In this document: in pieces, positions 1-9,061 of the stretch
How the letters are laid out: each line of letters begins with the position of its first letter
Position numbering within the stretch: position 1 is the first letter of the stretch
Translations under genes and position numbers: made by a program
The notes under the pieces: model-generated
The model's database searches: none
Told to the model about the DNA's origin: nothing
What the model saw: only the letters and a program-made list of their open reading frames with translations
Origin: an uncultured Alphaproteobacteria bacterium
GTDB taxonomy: Bacteria; Pseudomonadota; Alphaproteobacteria; RF32; CAG-239
Assembly: GCA_944391375.1 (NCBI GenBank)
Contig: CALXTJ010000009.1
Span: 1 to 36,506 of the forward strand
Reading direction: 5' to 3'
Length of the DNA stretch: 36,506 nt

Positions 1-78
1 CTTTAAAATTGCAAAAAAAAAAAACGGTTTAGAATTTCGTTTAAACACCTTTTTCTTATACTTTTTCGGAGGTTTTAG
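1..78 (+). promoter_or_regulatory. Pilin-cassette leader, copy 1 (cut at left edge)
   Basis: This is the first of four related leaders. It opens at the window edge with CTTTAAAATTGC (1-12), then a run of 12 A (13-24), then an inverted repeat with arms AAACG (22-26, partly inside the A run) and CGTTT (38-42), a pyrimidine-rich stretch and a GGAGG ribosome-binding site at 68-72 ahead of the ATG at 79. It matches copy 2 at 77 of 78 positions; the only difference is the base just before the ATG. The TTATCCACC box of the other copies would lie outside the window. Promoter elements cannot be assigned with certainty: TTGCAA at 9-14 and TAGAAT at 30-35 are possible -35/-10 boxes, but their spacing of 15 is short. 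Confidence 0.8.
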
Positions 79-690
79 ATGAAATTTAATGAATTTGGTA
101 GATCAATGATTGAAATGCTCGGCGTTCTGGCGATAATTGGGGTACTTTCTGTCGGGGCTATTGCCGGTTATTCCAAGGCCATGATGAAGTATAAGCTCAA
201 CAAACAAACCGAACAGTTGAGCTGGCTTTTAAATGTTATGTATCAATATAAATCACAGTGGATATTTGATGATAGATTTGTATCACTGCTTCCATACTAT
301 AAAAAACTAGGTTTGATCCCAGAAAATATGCTTAAAGATAGCAATTATTATTTATATGATGTATTTGGCCAGAAAATAGATATGACGACAAATGGTTGTA
401 ATCCGGTTTGTACCGGACTAATATTGCATTACTATATAAACAATGGCTCCCTGGAATTATGTAGTAATGTTATTAAAACTATATCTAATTTCCACGAAGT
501 TATATATGGATTAGGTATGGGGCAATCGGAGGAGGATGAATCTTCCTATCAGACTTATTTTCTGGGAGATAAATATTGCACGACAAAATGCCTTAAGAGC
601 TTATCATTACAACAAATTGATGAGATGTGCCGTACTTGTGAAGGTACTGACAGCTGTTCTATTTATGCAACATATCAAATAAATGACTAA
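79..690 (+). CDS. Type IV pilin-like (pseudopilin-like) protein, variable cassette 1
   Basis: The 203-residue protein has a seven-residue leader (MKFNEFG), then R-S-M-I-E. If prepilin peptidase cuts after Gly7, Glu12 falls at the +5 position diagnostic of type IV pilins and pseudopilins; the +1 residue is Arg rather than the usual Phe or Met. A hydrophobic helix (about residues 14-31) follows, then the conserved KAMMKYKLN segment. After about residue 43 the sequence diverges sharply from its two paralogues in the window, but keeps a DVFG motif near residue 94 and a Cys-rich C-terminus (YC, KCLK, MC, TC, SC). No assembly ATPase, platform protein or prepilin peptidase is in view, so any machinery is encoded elsewhere. 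Whether it builds a pilus or is a minor or secretion pseudopilin is unknown. The start is fixed by GGAGG six bases upstream. Confidence 0.85.
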   Translation: MKFNEFGRSMIEMLGVLAIIGVLSVGAIAGYSKAMMKYKLNKQTEQLSWLLNVMYQYKSQWIFDDRFVSLLPYYKKLGLIPENMLKDSNYYLYDVFGQKIDMTTNGCNPVCTGLILHYYINNGSLELCSNVIKTISNFHEVIYGLGMGQSEEDESSYQTYFLGDKYCTTKCLKSLSLQQIDEMCRTCEGTDSCSIYATYQIND

Positions 691-766
691 ATTACCTTAC
701 AAAAAATTTCATATGTAAATCTTATAATACTAAAAATATCTTCAAGAAGGTTTTTATAATTTCCAC

Positions 767-862
767 TTTTATCCACCGGGATAACTTTAAAATTGCAAAA
801 AAAAAAAACGGTTTAGAATTTCGTTTAAACACCTTTTTCTTATACTTTTTCGGAGGTTTTAA
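767..862 (+). promoter_or_regulatory. Pilin-cassette leader, copy 2
   Basis: This copy is complete. TTTTATCCACC begins at 767, and 18 bases later CTTTAAAATTGC (785-796) starts the core, followed by 12 A (797-808), the AAACG/CGTTT dyad, a pyrimidine-rich stretch and GGAGG (852-856). The 78 bases before the ATG differ from copy 1 at one position only. The upstream gap 691-766 holds no recognisable gene; it has a weak short hairpin, CTTCAAGAAG, before a T run, which is not a convincing terminator. Confidence 0.8.
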
Positions 863-1489
863 ATGAAATTTTATCAATCTGGTAGATCAATGGTTGAGAT
901 GCTGGGCGTTTTGGCAATTATTGGCGTTTTATCGGTTGGAGCTATTGCCGGCTACTCCAAAGCCATGATGAAATATAAGCTCAATCGCCAGACCGAGCAA
1001 ATCGGTAGCATTTTAGACTATGTCACCATCAATTCCGATAAATTTAATCATGATTTTTCTATAAATTTCGGTATTCTATTACAAAAATTGGGCGTCATTC
1101 CGCTTGAAATGATAGTTGAAAATTCGGCTGAGACCGGCTATGTAAAAGATGTTTTCGGAAACATTGTATGGCCAACTCTTAATAATGACGGCGATATCTA
1201 CTACCGTCTACAAATATATGTTGGCAAAGGACCTCGCGAAATATGCGTAAATCTATACCAAATAGCCAAATTACGTTCGGCAGGTTTATGGCAAACTATG
1301 TTTTCAAAAGGTAACGGTCAGGGAGATATACAATATGCCAACAGAGTATACGGAGATGCCTATTGTACGGAAAATGTTACCTGTCTTAAAGATTTAACAT
1401 TATCAAAAATGGAAGAATTGTGTTCAACTTGTGATGATTCTGTAAGTAGTTGTATATTTACTATATTATGGAATAAAATAAAAGGTTAA
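863..1489 (+). CDS. Type IV pilin-like protein, variable cassette 2
   Basis: This 208-residue paralogue of the preceding gene lies behind a near-identical leader. The leader peptide is MKFYQSG, followed by R-S-M-V-E, giving Glu at +5 for cleavage after Gly7. The N-terminal 43 residues are almost the same as in cassette 1, although many codons differ synonymously. The remainder is largely unrelated in sequence but keeps the same framework: a KLGVIP-like segment near residue 75, DVFG near residue 95, and a C-terminal Cys cluster (YC, TCLKDL, LCSTC, SC). The likely fate is the inner membrane, then a pilus-like filament. It has its own strong terminator. The cassette could equally be a minor pilin or a type II secretion pseudopilin, and no partner gene in the window decides between these. 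Confidence 0.85.
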   Translation: MKFYQSGRSMVEMLGVLAIIGVLSVGAIAGYSKAMMKYKLNRQTEQIGSILDYVTINSDKFNHDFSINFGILLQKLGVIPLEMIVENSAETGYVKDVFGNIVWPTLNNDGDIYYRLQIYVGKGPREICVNLYQIAKLRSAGLWQTMFSKGNGQGDIQYANRVYGDAYCTENVTCLKDLTLSKMEELCSTCDDSVSSCIFTILWNKIKG

Positions 1490-1503
1490 AACCAAACTTA
1501 CTG

Positions 1504-1532
1504 AAAAATCCTCCCTTTCGGGAGGATTTTTT
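1504..1532. terminator. Bidirectional terminator between pilin cassette 2 and ssb
   Basis: A 12-bp perfect stem (AAAAATCCTCCC, 1504-1515, with its complement at 1520-1531) closes a TTTC loop. Pairing A/T flanks make it usable in both directions, so it probably ends pilin cassette 2 on the plus strand and ssb on the minus strand. Confidence 0.85.
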
Positions 1533-1552
1533 AATCATTACTCACTTTGTGG

Positions 1553-2020
1553 CTAAAACGGAATATCATCGTCCAAAGTTGATGAACTGTCCGCCGGAGC
1601 TGAACTGTCCCAACCGGAAGATGCCGAACCTCCGAACACATCCTCTACCGAAGATGCTCCCTCACCGCTGCGGCTGTCCAACATCATCAGAGTACCGTTA
1701 AAGTTTTGCAAAACCACTTCCGTGGTATAACGCTCTTGGCCGCTGTTGTCCTCCCATTTACGAGTCTGCAACTGACCTTCAATGTATACCTTGGAGCCTT
1801 TATGCAAATATCTTTCCGCCGTTTCGGCTAATTGCGGGTTGAAAATCACCACTCTGTGCCACTCCGTCCTTTCCTTCCAATCTCCGGAAAGTTTGTCTTT
1901 CCATCTATCCGAAGTTGCTACGGTTAAATTAACAATCTTGGTGCCGCTTTGGGTGTTACTGACACGCGGATCAGCTCCCAAGTTGCCAACTAAAATTACT
2001 TTATTAACGCTTCCTGCCAT
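1553..2020 (-). CDS. ssb: Single-stranded DNA-binding protein
   Basis: The 155-residue protein binds single-stranded DNA in replication, recombination and repair. The OB fold covers about residues 4-112, with family hallmarks [14 protein letters not shown], the TEWHRVV strand and YVEGQL-like [12 protein letters not shown] low-complexity Ser/Gly/Asp linker follows, and the tail ends DDDIPF, the conserved acidic tip that docks partner proteins. The length is typical for bacterial SSB. It stands alone on the minus strand, with its own promoter and a shared terminator. In many alphaproteobacteria ssb lies near uvrA, as here, although two unrelated genes intervene. Confidence 0.97.
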   Translation of the reverse strand: MAGSVNKVILVGNLGADPRVSNTQSGTKIVNLTVATSDRWKDKLSGDWKERTEWHRVVIFNPQLAETAERYLHKGSKVYIEGQLQTRKWEDNSGQERYTTEVVLQNFNGTLMMLDSRSGEGASSVEDVFGGSASSGWDSSAPADSSSTLDDDIPF

Positions 2021-2055
2021 GATTATTTCCTATGTTATACAGTTTAACTTTTTTT

Positions 2056-2084
2056 ACTATAAAGACTTTTTACAAAATAGCCAA
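2056..2084 (-). promoter_or_regulatory. Likely sigma-70 promoter of ssb
   Basis: On the minus strand TTGGCT (2079-2084) and TATAGT (2056-2061) are separated by 17 bp and lie about 36 bases upstream of the ssb start. I saw no alphaproteobacterial LexA box (GTTC-N7-GTTC) nearby. Confidence 0.6.
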
Positions 2085-2116
2085 CTTTAAACCACATTTT
2101 TACACATCTATTGCAT

Positions 2117-2145
2117 TTGACATCCTACCTTAATTATGTTATATT
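2117..2145 (+). promoter_or_regulatory. Sigma-70 promoter of the small lipoprotein gene
   Basis: A perfect TTGACA (2117-2122) and TATATT (2140-2145) are 17 bp apart. The predicted transcript starts near 2152, leaving only a short leader before the start codon at 2170 or 2179. Confidence 0.7.
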
Positions 2146-2169
2146 TTCGGCAAATTAAATTATTTATAT

Positions 2170-2610
2170 ATGATATATATGAAAAAGTTTTGCTTATTGG
2201 CAGCAGCTGTCTGCGTACTGCTGTGTGCTTCGTGTTCTCCCGGAGAACCTATTCCTCACCAAAGTTATGAAGACTTAGATTTTGAGGGGCCGAATATCAG
2301 CGACCTGCTCTTTGATTACTTTGCCGATTACTACACCGATACTTATGCTATCGCCGACGGTAAAGTGGAAATCAGAGCCGAATACGAATTTTTCAGTTCC
2401 TGGGGATGTATATCTTACTACCTGGCTATTGAACAATCAGTCAGCGAAAGCGTCAAAGATGCTACTTTTCAAAATCTGACCGACAATCCGCAACATTTTG
2501 CCGATTTGGCGGAAAGCTATTTTGAAGACCGCTATGACTGGCTTGAAATGAAAATCCGTTACTTAAAATTTACACGGATTGACAATTTACAAGAAACGGC
2601 TCAACCATGA
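2170..2610 (+). CDS. Small predicted lipoprotein of unknown function
   Basis: The protein has 146 residues from the ATG at 2170, or 143 if translation begins at the in-frame ATG at 2179, which gives a cleaner N-terminus (MKKFCLL). Neither start has a clear Shine-Dalgarno sequence. The N-terminus is a charged, hydrophobic signal ending LLCASCS, so Cys22 (counted from 2170) could be lipidated, although Cys at -3 is not the usual lipobox residue. The mature part is acidic and rich in aromatic residues (DLLFDYFADYY). I do not recognise a family. The gene is monocistronic: it has its own strong promoter and a terminator that overlaps its stop codon. Confidence 0.7.
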   Translation: MIYMKKFCLLAAAVCVLLCASCSPGEPIPHQSYEDLDFEGPNISDLLFDYFADYYTDTYAIADGKVEIRAEYEFFSSWGCISYYLAIEQSVSESVKDATFQNLTDNPQHFADLAESYFEDRYDWLEMKIRYLKFTRIDNLQETAQP

Positions 2611-2625
2611 GCCGTTTCTTTATTT
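2593..2625. terminator. Terminator between lipoprotein and binding-protein genes
   Basis: An 11-bp perfect stem (GAAACGGCTCA, 2593-2603; complement 2608-2618) has an ACCA loop and is followed by TTTATTT. It includes the stop codon of the plus-strand lipoprotein gene and reaches the stop of the minus-strand gene. It is strongest in the plus direction. Confidence 0.8.
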
Positions 2626-3726
2626 AATAACTACATATTCTCCGTCTTTGTACTGATAAAACTCATAATGCAACGGATTGTCTCCGCCGCCGTTGTTGAA
2701 TAAAAACTTTTCCGCCAAATCTCCGTTTTCTTCTTTTTGTATCCAAGATGATAAATCATCATAGGCAAAGCTGTCGGCCGAATTTACCATATCTTCCCAA
2801 GTTTTGACCGCCGAATAACCGTAAATGTTAAGCCCTTGCATATCTATACCTTGTAATCGCAACTTGACTAAAGTTTCCGCAAATTCCGGATTATCATCCA
2901 TGGTCGGTAAAGCCACAAAGTAAACCGTATCCAAATAATCCTGAGCATATTCAAATAAAGAATCGCCTAAAGCATATTTGCTGGTTACTATGATTATATC
3001 TTTCTTTTGTTGTTTTAGCTCTCTTATCATTTTGGCGGTTTTTTTCGGACTGCCGGCTATGGCCACAACCTCTGCCCCTGAGGCAATAATCTTTTCGGCC
3101 TCGGCTTCTAAATTATCCGTTGTAAAAGCATAACTCTCCACTAATGATGCCTTGCCGTATTTTCTGAATTCATCATATACCAAATTAAAGGCCGCCGTGG
3201 TGTTTTTATTATCCGAATCTATTAAAACCGCTACTTTTTTACCGGCAAAATGCGTGTTATAAAACCTAAAAAAATCCCGACCGGCCTGTTCCTTAAAGCC
3301 TCCCATTCTAATCATGCCTTTGTGCTTTTGTAAAGCCTGATTATAACTTAAATGAATGGGCACAATTTGTAAAATTTTGGCTTTGGAATAAATTTGCGAA
3401 ATTTGCTCAAACCCGTTTGAACAATACGGCCCGATAACTACCGACGGTTTATTTTCCAAACCCACTGCCAACATTTGTGCCGTAGAAATGGCTAAATTGT
3501 CACTGCAAACATCGTCAATGCTGAGTAATTTGACTTTTTCACCTTTTACTCCACCGTTGCGATTTATTTCATCCACCGCCACCTGTGCCCCGTAGACCAG
3601 CTCATCACCCCACATCTTGTATTCGCCGGTTTTGGGTGCAATCACGGCTATCCGGACCTCGGCCCTACACATATGCGGCAGAAAATAACAACCTACCAGT
3701 ATGGCCGATACAATTTGTCTAATCAT
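2620..3726 (-). CDS. Periplasmic type-I solute-binding protein, LivJ/LivK-like
   Basis: The 368-residue protein has an N-terminal signal peptide (about residues 1-22, ending near MCRA). Its fold signature is that of ABC-transporter receptors for branched-chain or other amino acids: IAVIAPKTGEYKMWGDE at the start of lobe 1, a GA-VAVDEINRNGGVKG segment, VVIGPYCSNG at the ligand cleft, and KVAVLIDSDNKN at the second lobe. A typical LivJ binds ligand in the periplasm and hands it to LivHMGF. No permease or ATPase gene is adjacent, so this copy is an orphan that may serve a distant transporter or act as a sensor. The ligand cannot be deduced. Confidence 0.85.
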   Translation of the reverse strand: MIRQIVSAILVGCYFLPHMCRAEVRIAVIAPKTGEYKMWGDELVYGAQVAVDEINRNGGVKGEKVKLLSIDDVCSDNLAISTAQMLAVGLENKPSVVIGPYCSNGFEQISQIYSKAKILQIVPIHLSYNQALQKHKGMIRMGGFKEQAGRDFFRFYNTHFAGKKVAVLIDSDNKNTTAAFNLVYDEFRKYGKASLVESYAFTTDNLEAEAEKIIASGAEVVAIAGSPKKTAKMIRELKQQKKDIIIVTSKYALGDSLFEYAQDYLDTVYFVALPTMDDNPEFAETLVKLRLQGIDMQGLNIYGYSAVKTWEDMVNSADSFAYDDLSSWIQKEENGDLAEKFLFNNGGGDNPLHYEFYQYKDGEYVVIK

Positions 3727-3823
3727 TCCACGACTCTGTTTGTTTAAATACTTCCCGAAAACTACTACAATCTTCCCTAAAAATCAATACTTTTATTTTG
3801 CTCTTTTGGACAAATATTTAAAC

Positions 3824-3851
3824 TTGCAATTATTTTACTTTTTCCTATTGT
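3824..3851 (+). promoter_or_regulatory. Possible uvrA promoter
   Basis: TTGCAA (3824-3829) and TATTGT (3846-3851) are 16 bp apart and about 47 bases upstream of the uvrA ATG. The match is moderate. No GTTC-N7-GTTC SOS box was seen in the divergent gap 3727-3897. Confidence 0.35.
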
Positions 3852-3897
3852 GTTACGATGGCTTTTTATCTATATTACCTCAATGCGGAGATGTAAT

Positions 3898-6714
3898 ATG
3901 GCTGAAAATAAATTTATTGAAATTAAAGGGGCTCGTGAACATAACCTCAAAAATATTGATATAAATATTCCCAAAGACAAATTAACCGTTATTACCGGAT
4001 TGTCGGGTTCGGGCAAATCGTCTTTGGCTTTTGATACCATCTATGCCGAAGGACAGAGGCGATATGTGGAAAGTTTGTCCTCATATGCCCGCCAGTTTTT
4101 GGATTTAATGAAAAAGCCCGATGTGGACTCTATTGAAGGCTTGTCTCCGGCCATATCCATTGAACAAAAAACCACTTCCCATAATCCGCGTTCCACCGTC
4201 GGTACGGTTACCGAAATTTATGATTATATGCGGCTTTTGTGGGCCAGAGCCGGCACCCCGTACTCTCCGGCTACCGGACTTCCCATTGAACAACAAACCG
4301 TATCGCAGATGGTAGATAAAATTTTAGAATACCCCGAATCTACCAAAATTATTCTTCTGGCCCCTATTGCCAGAGGCAAAAAAGGTGAGTTTAAAAAAGA
4401 GTTTGAGTCTTTACAAAAACAAGGTTATCAACGGCTAAACATTGACGGTCAAATTTATAACATTGAAGAGCTTCCGAACTTAAACAAAAATCAAAAGCAC
4501 GATATTGAAGTTGTGGTTGATCGTTTGGTCGTAAAACCCGGAATTGCCGAAAGATTAAGCCAATCCATAGAAACCGTCTTAAAGTTAAGCGACGGACTGT
4601 TGTTTGTGGATTTTCCAAGCGGCGGCGAACGCAAAATATTTTCTTCCAAATTTGCCTGTCCGGTTTCCGGCTTTACCATTGAAGAAATTGAACCGCGTTT
4701 ATTTTCGTTCAACAACCCTTACGGAGCCTGCCCCCATTGCGACGGTATCGGGGCAAGGCTGTATATGGACCCTAACTTAATAGTACCTAATGAAAACTTG
4801 ACCATAGATCAAGGAGCCATTGCTCCGTGGTTTGGCTTCAGAACTTCATTTTATGCCCAAACCATTAACTCTTTGTGCGATTATTTGCAAGTATCTACCA
4901 AAACTCCTTGGAAAGATTTACCGGAACGCGCCAAACAAATTATTTTATACGGCTCGGGCAACGAATCCATTCCGATGTATTACTCTCGCTTTGTTACCGA
5001 TAAGCCGTTTGAAGGAGTTATTCCTAATATGGAACGGCGTTTTTTGGAAACAGATTCCATGGCGGCTCGGGAAGAACTTTCGCATTATCAGTCTGCCGCT
5101 CCTTGCGAATTTTGCAAAGGTAAACGCTTAAAACCGGAGGCTCTCGCCGTTAAAATCTGCGGCTTGGATATTATGGAAGTTTCCGATATGTCGGTTAAAA
5201 AAGCTTTGGACTGGTTTTCCAAAGTTGAAGAGCAACTTTCAACGCAAAAACGGGAAATTGCCCACAAAATCTTGAAAGAAATTATTGAGCGACTGCACTT
5301 TTTAAACAATGTCGGCTTGGATTATTTGACTTTGTCACGGCAATCGGGCTCTTTATCGGGCGGAGAATCACAACGAATCCGTTTAGCTTCGCAAATCGGC
5401 TCGGGATTGACCGGAGTTATGTATGTGTTAGATGAACCGTCTATCGGCTTGCATCAACGCGATAACGATAAACTGTTGGAAACCTTAACCAGACTGCGTG
5501 ATATCGGTAATACGGTAATTGTGGTGGAGCACGACGAAGATGCCATAAGAGCCGCCGACTTTTTGGTAGATATGGGCCCTCTTGCCGGCGATGAGGGCGG
5601 AAAAGTTACCGCCTGCGGTACCGTGGAAGAAGTCTTAAAAAATAAAAACAGTTTAACCGCTAAATATCTAAACGGCGAAAAACAAATTGTCGTACCCCAA
5701 GAAAGACGCAAAGGCAACGGTAAATTTTTGGAGCTTGACGGGGTTAGAACCAACAATCTTAAAGGGGTTAATTTTAAACTGCCGCTCGGAACTTTAACCT
5801 GTGTTACCGGCGTTTCAGGCAGCGGAAAATCTTCTTTGGTTTTGGAAACTTTATATAAAGCCTTAAACAAAGAAATAAACGGTTCACGCGAACCGGCCGG
5901 ATTTTATGATACAATTAAAGGTGTGGAAAAGATTGATAAAATTATTGATATTGACCAATCACCAATCGGCAGAACGCCGCGTTCCAATCCGGCAACTTAT
6001 ACCGGGCTGTTTACCTACATCCGCGACTGGTTTGCCGCTCTGCCCGAAGCTAAAGCTCGGGGTTATTCGGCGGGACGATTTTCTTTTAATGTGGCAGGCG
6101 GTCGTTGCGAGGCTTGCAAAGGCGACGGCGTTACCAAAATTGAAATGCACTTTTTACCCGATGTTTATGTAGAGTGCGAAGTTTGTAAAGGTAAACGCTT
6201 TAATCGGGAAACTTTGGAAGTTAAATATAAAGATAAATCCATCGCCGATGTTTTGGATATGACGGTTGATGAGGCTTACAAGTTTTTTGAAGCAATTCCG
6301 GCCATTAAAAATCGTCTTAACTTGCTGCGGCAGGTGGGGCTGGGCTACATTAAACTCGGACAACCGGCTACTACCCTCTCCGGCGGTGAAGCTCAAAGAA
6401 TTAAACTTTCCAAAGAGCTGTCCAAAAAAGCTACCGGCAAGACTTTGTATATTTTAGATGAACCGACGACCGGACTTCATTTTGAAGATATCAATAAGCT
6501 CTTAAAAGTTTTGCATACTTTTGTGGAGCAAGGTAACTCCGTACTGGTAATTGAGCATAACTTAGATGTAATAAAAACCGCCGATTATATTGTGGATATC
6601 GGCCCCGAAGGCGGAGACGGCGGCGGAAAAATTATTGCTCAGGGTACGCCTGAAGAAATTGTTAAGATTAAAGGTTCTTATACCGGAAAATACTTAAAAG
6701 GAAAACTTAAATGA
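3898..6714 (+). CDS. uvrA: Excinuclease ABC subunit A
   Basis: UvrA recognises bulky DNA lesions and loads UvrB in nucleotide excision repair. I place the start at 3898 (938 residues, normal for the family) because GGAG lies just upstream and family homology begins at MAENKF; an in-frame extension back to 3850 looks non-coding. Two ABC ATPase halves are visible: Walker [10 protein letters not shown] near residues 34-42 and GVSGSGKSS near 640; signatures [10 protein letters not shown] and [10 protein letters not shown]; Walker [11 protein letters not shown] and [10 protein letters not shown]. Zinc-binding CxxC pairs are present ([16 protein letters not shown] with CEVCKGKRF). The stop overlaps the next gene by 4 bp, so the two are co-translated. 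Confidence 0.98.
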   Translation: MAENKFIEIKGAREHNLKNIDINIPKDKLTVITGLSGSGKSSLAFDTIYAEGQRRYVESLSSYARQFLDLMKKPDVDSIEGLSPAISIEQKTTSHNPRSTVGTVTEIYDYMRLLWARAGTPYSPATGLPIEQQTVSQMVDKILEYPESTKIILLAPIARGKKGEFKKEFESLQKQGYQRLNIDGQIYNIEELPNLNKNQKHDIEVVVDRLVVKPGIAERLSQSIETVLKLSDGLLFVDFPSGGERKIFSSKFACPVSGFTIEEIEPRLFSFNNPYGACPHCDGIGARLYMDPNLIVPNENLTIDQGAIAPWFGFRTSFYAQTINSLCDYLQVSTKTPWKDLPERAKQIILYGSGNESIPMYYSRFVTDKPFEGVIPNMERRFLETDSMAAREELSHYQSAAPCEFCKGKRLKPEALAVKICGLDIMEVSDMSVKKALDWFSKVEEQLSTQKREIAHKILKEIIERLHFLNNVGLDYLTLSRQSGSLSGGESQRIRLASQIGSGLTGVMYVLDEPSIGLHQRDNDKLLETLTRLRDIGNTVIVVEHDEDAIRAADFLVDMGPLAGDEGGKVTACGTVEEVLKNKNSLTAKYLNGEKQIVVPQERRKGNGKFLELDGVRTNNLKGVNFKLPLGTLTCVTGVSGSGKSSLVLETLYKALNKEINGSREPAGFYDTIKGVEKIDKIIDIDQSPIGRTPRSNPATYTGLFTYIRDWFAALPEAKARGYSAGRFSFNVAGGRCEACKGDGVTKIEMHFLPDVYVECEVCKGKRFNRETLEVKYKDKSIADVLDMTVDEAYKFFEAIPAIKNRLNLLRQVGLGYIKLGQPATTLSGGEAQRIKLSKELSKKATGKTLYILDEPTTGLHFEDINKLLKVLHTFVEQGNSVLVIEHNLDVIKTADYIVDIGPEGGDGGGKIIAQGTPEEIVKIKGSYTGKYLKGKLK

Positions 6715-7811
6715 AGCACTTTTATCTGTTCCGACACGGTGAAACTCACTTTAACGCTTTAGGCCGCTTTCAAGGGCAAACCTTAAATGCCGGCTTGAAC
6801 GAAACCGGTAAAAAACAAGCTCAAAATCTGGCTGAACATCTCCAAGATAAAGGAATTGAGCTCATTGTTTCAAGCCCCCTAAAAAGAGCTTTGGAAACAG
6901 CCCAGATTGTTGCCGAACATCTTGGTGTGCCCGTGGAAATTGATGAGCACTTCATTGAAGGAAACTTTGGTGATGTGGAAGGCAAAACCAAAGAAGAAAT
7001 TACCGAAGATGAAATTGCCACCTTCAAAGAATGGATTAAACTTGATGAACAATTTTTAGACATCCATTTTAAAAACGGTGAAAGTAAACGGCAGATTTTA
7101 AATCGGGCCTTCACCGGCTTAAATAAGTTACTCAAACTGCCTTATAATGTTATAGGCGTTGCCTCGCACAGTGCGGTGTTACGCGTAATTTTACTGCATT
7201 TGGGCAAAAAACAACACGATATACCCAACGGAGCGGTTTTTCATGTTATTTATGATAACGGAAAATTTTACTTGGCAGAGCCTGAAAAATTTTTACTGCT
7301 TTCCTGTTGTGCTCCCTGCTCTTGTGCCGTAATCAAAACTTTAGCCGAGCAGAAAAAAGATTTTGCCGTAGTTTTTTATAATCCTAACATCAGGCCTTTT
7401 AAAGAATACGAAAAACGACGCAATGAAAACCGGAGAGTATGCGAAATTTACAATGTACCTTTTATTGAGTTGGAATATGACAACGAGCGTTGGTGCAATA
7501 TCATCAAAGGACTGGAAAATGAGCCGGAAAGAGGCAAAAGATGCAGTTTGTGTTTTGAAATGCGGCTAAAAAGAGTTATGGAATACGCCAAGCAAAACGG
7601 ATATACCTCGGTTGCCTCGGTACTCGGAGTTTCCAGATACAAAGACCTTAATCAGGTAAACGCCGCCGCCGATAAAGCCATGCGAGAGACCAAGTGTCCT
7701 TACTTAGAAATTGAAGGCCGCAAAAACGGTATGCAGGAGCTGAGAGCCGCTCTTATTAAGGAACTTAATCTTTACAATCAAACTTACTGCGGCTGTAAGC
7801 CCCGAAATTAG
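6711..7811 (+). CDS. Fusion: histidine phosphatase + epoxyqueuosine reductase QueH
   Basis: The single 366-residue frame joins two enzymes. Residues 1 to about 190 are a phosphoglycerate-mutase-type histidine phosphatase: catalytic RHG at 8-10, a GNFGDVEG segment, and the second catalytic His in VASHSAVLR. Residues about 195-366 are a QueH (DUF208) domain: CCAPC at 199-203, [18 protein letters not shown] at 278-281, and YCGC at 359-362. The Cys-Cys plus CxxC set matches the 4Fe-4S-binding cysteines of QueH, which reduces epoxyqueuosine to queuosine in tRNA anticodons. Both domains retain their key residues and there is no frameshift between them. ATGA overlap with uvrA indicates coupling. The phosphatase substrate is unknown; no other queuosine gene is in the window. 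Confidence 0.9.
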   Translation: MKHFYLFRHGETHFNALGRFQGQTLNAGLNETGKKQAQNLAEHLQDKGIELIVSSPLKRALETAQIVAEHLGVPVEIDEHFIEGNFGDVEGKTKEEITEDEIATFKEWIKLDEQFLDIHFKNGESKRQILNRAFTGLNKLLKLPYNVIGVASHSAVLRVILLHLGKKQHDIPNGAVFHVIYDNGKFYLAEPEKFLLLSCCAPCSCAVIKTLAEQKKDFAVVFYNPNIRPFKEYEKRRNENRRVCEIYNVPFIELEYDNERWCNIIKGLENEPERGKRCSLCFEMRLKRVMEYAKQNGYTSVASVLGVSRYKDLNQVNAAADKAMRETKCPYLEIEGRKNGMQELRAALIKELNLYNQTYCGCKPRN

Positions 7812-7849
7812 AAATATGTAATATTTTTGCAAGTATTGTAAAAAAATGC

Positions 7850-7880
7850 TTGACTTAGAGCTAACTCCAAGCATTACACT
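7850..7880 (+). promoter_or_regulatory. MerR-family (AdhR/NmlR-like) promoter and operator
   Basis: TTGACT (7850-7855) and TACACT (7875-7880) are separated by a 19-bp spacer, the overlong spacing typical of MerR-activated promoters. The spacer carries the dyad CTTAGAG-CTAA-CTCCAAG (7854-7871), with one mismatch between arms, close to the operators of the AdhR/NmlR subgroup that sense aldehydes and related electrophiles. It sits about 58 bases upstream of the metallophosphoesterase start and should drive the five-gene run up to 12035. No MerR-type regulator gene is in the window. The assignment of subgroup rests on remembered operator consensus. Confidence 0.75.
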
Positions 7881-7937
7881 CCTATCAGAATCGTAAAATA
7901 CTATTGTAATTTATCTTTTTAAATAGGAGTTTTGCTT

Positions 7938-9050
7938 ATGTATACCTGTGCCGTTACCACCTCTTTTTTAGGCTGTTTGGCTACGCTTTTTTTGTATTTT
8001 CGTTATATCTTATTTGCCTCAATCGGGCTCCCTTATAAAATAATTTGTCTTATTTTATTTTTGCTTATAGGATGTATACCCTTGTTTGTGGAATATTCTT
8101 TTGAAGATATCTTGGGCAAATTCTATCCCTTCTATCGCTACACTCTTTACTTTATCTATATTGGTGCGGTCATTTTATTAACTCTAACCGTTATCAGAGA
8201 TGCTCTTTGGTTTATTTGCTCTAAGTTTGATTTATGCCCCGCAATTTCTTGGCATATGCCGCTTAAAGCCAACCTTTATACCGTTATGATAGCTCTTTTG
8301 TTTACCGTATGGGCTTTGTATGAGGGTACTAAAACCCCGAAGATTAACACCGTTACTTTATCTTCGCCTAAAATCAGCCAAGATATGACCGTTGCTGTTT
8401 TAAGCGATTTACATATTCATCGGGTTATCTGCCCGCAAAAGATTAAAAATATCATTGCCAAAACCAATGCCCAAAATCCGGATATTATCTTGCTTGACGG
8501 TGATATTATTGATGATAACCCGCAAAAAGTTGCGGCAATTACCGCTTTGCTAAAGGATTTAAAAGCCAAATACGGCATTTACTTTGTAACCGGTAATCAT
8601 GAGTTTTATGCCGGCTATCAAGCTACCGTTAACGCTTTGCAAAATTTAGGTTTTACCCTGCTTGAAAACAATTCGGCAGTTATTAACAATATCTATCTTG
8701 CCGGTATTCCCGATACTTTTACCGGAGAGGCTTACGGTAAAAACGCCGATATAAAACAAGCTTTTAATAAAGCTCAAAACCATCAATACAAAATTTTAAT
8801 GTCGCACACCCCGACCGATTTTAAAGACAGCAATGTTTTTGATTTGGAAATTTCCGGTCATACACACGGCGGTCAAATTTTTCCTTTCCATATTTTTACA
8901 AAACTGCATAATAAGTATTTATCAGGATTGTATAAAATGGATAACAATGCTTATATTTATGTAACTAACGGTGCCGGTCAATGGGGTCCGCAAATGCGTT
9001 TTCTGGCACCTTCGGAAATTACGATTATTAAATTAACTTCAAACAAATAA
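7938..9050 (+). CDS. Membrane-anchored metallophosphoesterase (YkuE/YaeI-like)
   Basis: The 370-residue protein starts at the ATG at 7938, which is eight bases after AGGAG; an in-frame TTG at 7932 is too close to that site. The N-terminal 130 residues contain about four hydrophobic segments. The calcineurin-like catalytic domain follows: D157-x-H159 in LSDLH, GD at 188-189 in LLDGDIID, GNHE at 219-222, H290 in MSHTP, and GHTHGG at 307-312. All metal ligands are present. Relatives such as YkuE and YaeI act on lipid or nucleotide phosphoesters at the membrane. It is first in an apparent electrophile-stress operon, an unusual partner for the redox genes downstream. The substrate is not deducible. 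Confidence 0.85.
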   Translation: MYTCAVTTSFLGCLATLFLYFRYILFASIGLPYKIICLILFLLIGCIPLFVEYSFEDILGKFYPFYRYTLYFIYIGAVILLTLTVIRDALWFICSKFDLCPAISWHMPLKANLYTVMIALLFTVWALYEGTKTPKINTVTLSSPKISQDMTVAVLSDLHIHRVICPQKIKNIIAKTNAQNPDIILLDGDIIDDNPQKVAAITALLKDLKAKYGIYFVTGNHEFYAGYQATVNALQNLGFTLLENNSAVINNIYLAGIPDTFTGEAYGKNADIKQAFNKAQNHQYKILMSHTPTDFKDSNVFDLEISGHTHGGQIFPFHIFTKLHNKYLSGLYKMDNNAYIYVTNGAGQWGPQMRFLAPSEITIIKLTSNK

Positions 9051-9061
9051 GGAGAAAAATT

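Noticed and set aside
3850-3897. In-frame N-terminal extension of uvrA
   Set aside because: It lacks family homology, overlaps the likely promoter, and the ATG at 3898 has a good GGAG site.
5454-5870. 138-residue open frame on the minus strand inside uvrA
   Set aside because: It is antisense to conserved uvrA sequence, shows Ser/Pro/Leu-rich composition typical of shadow frames, and has no start signal.
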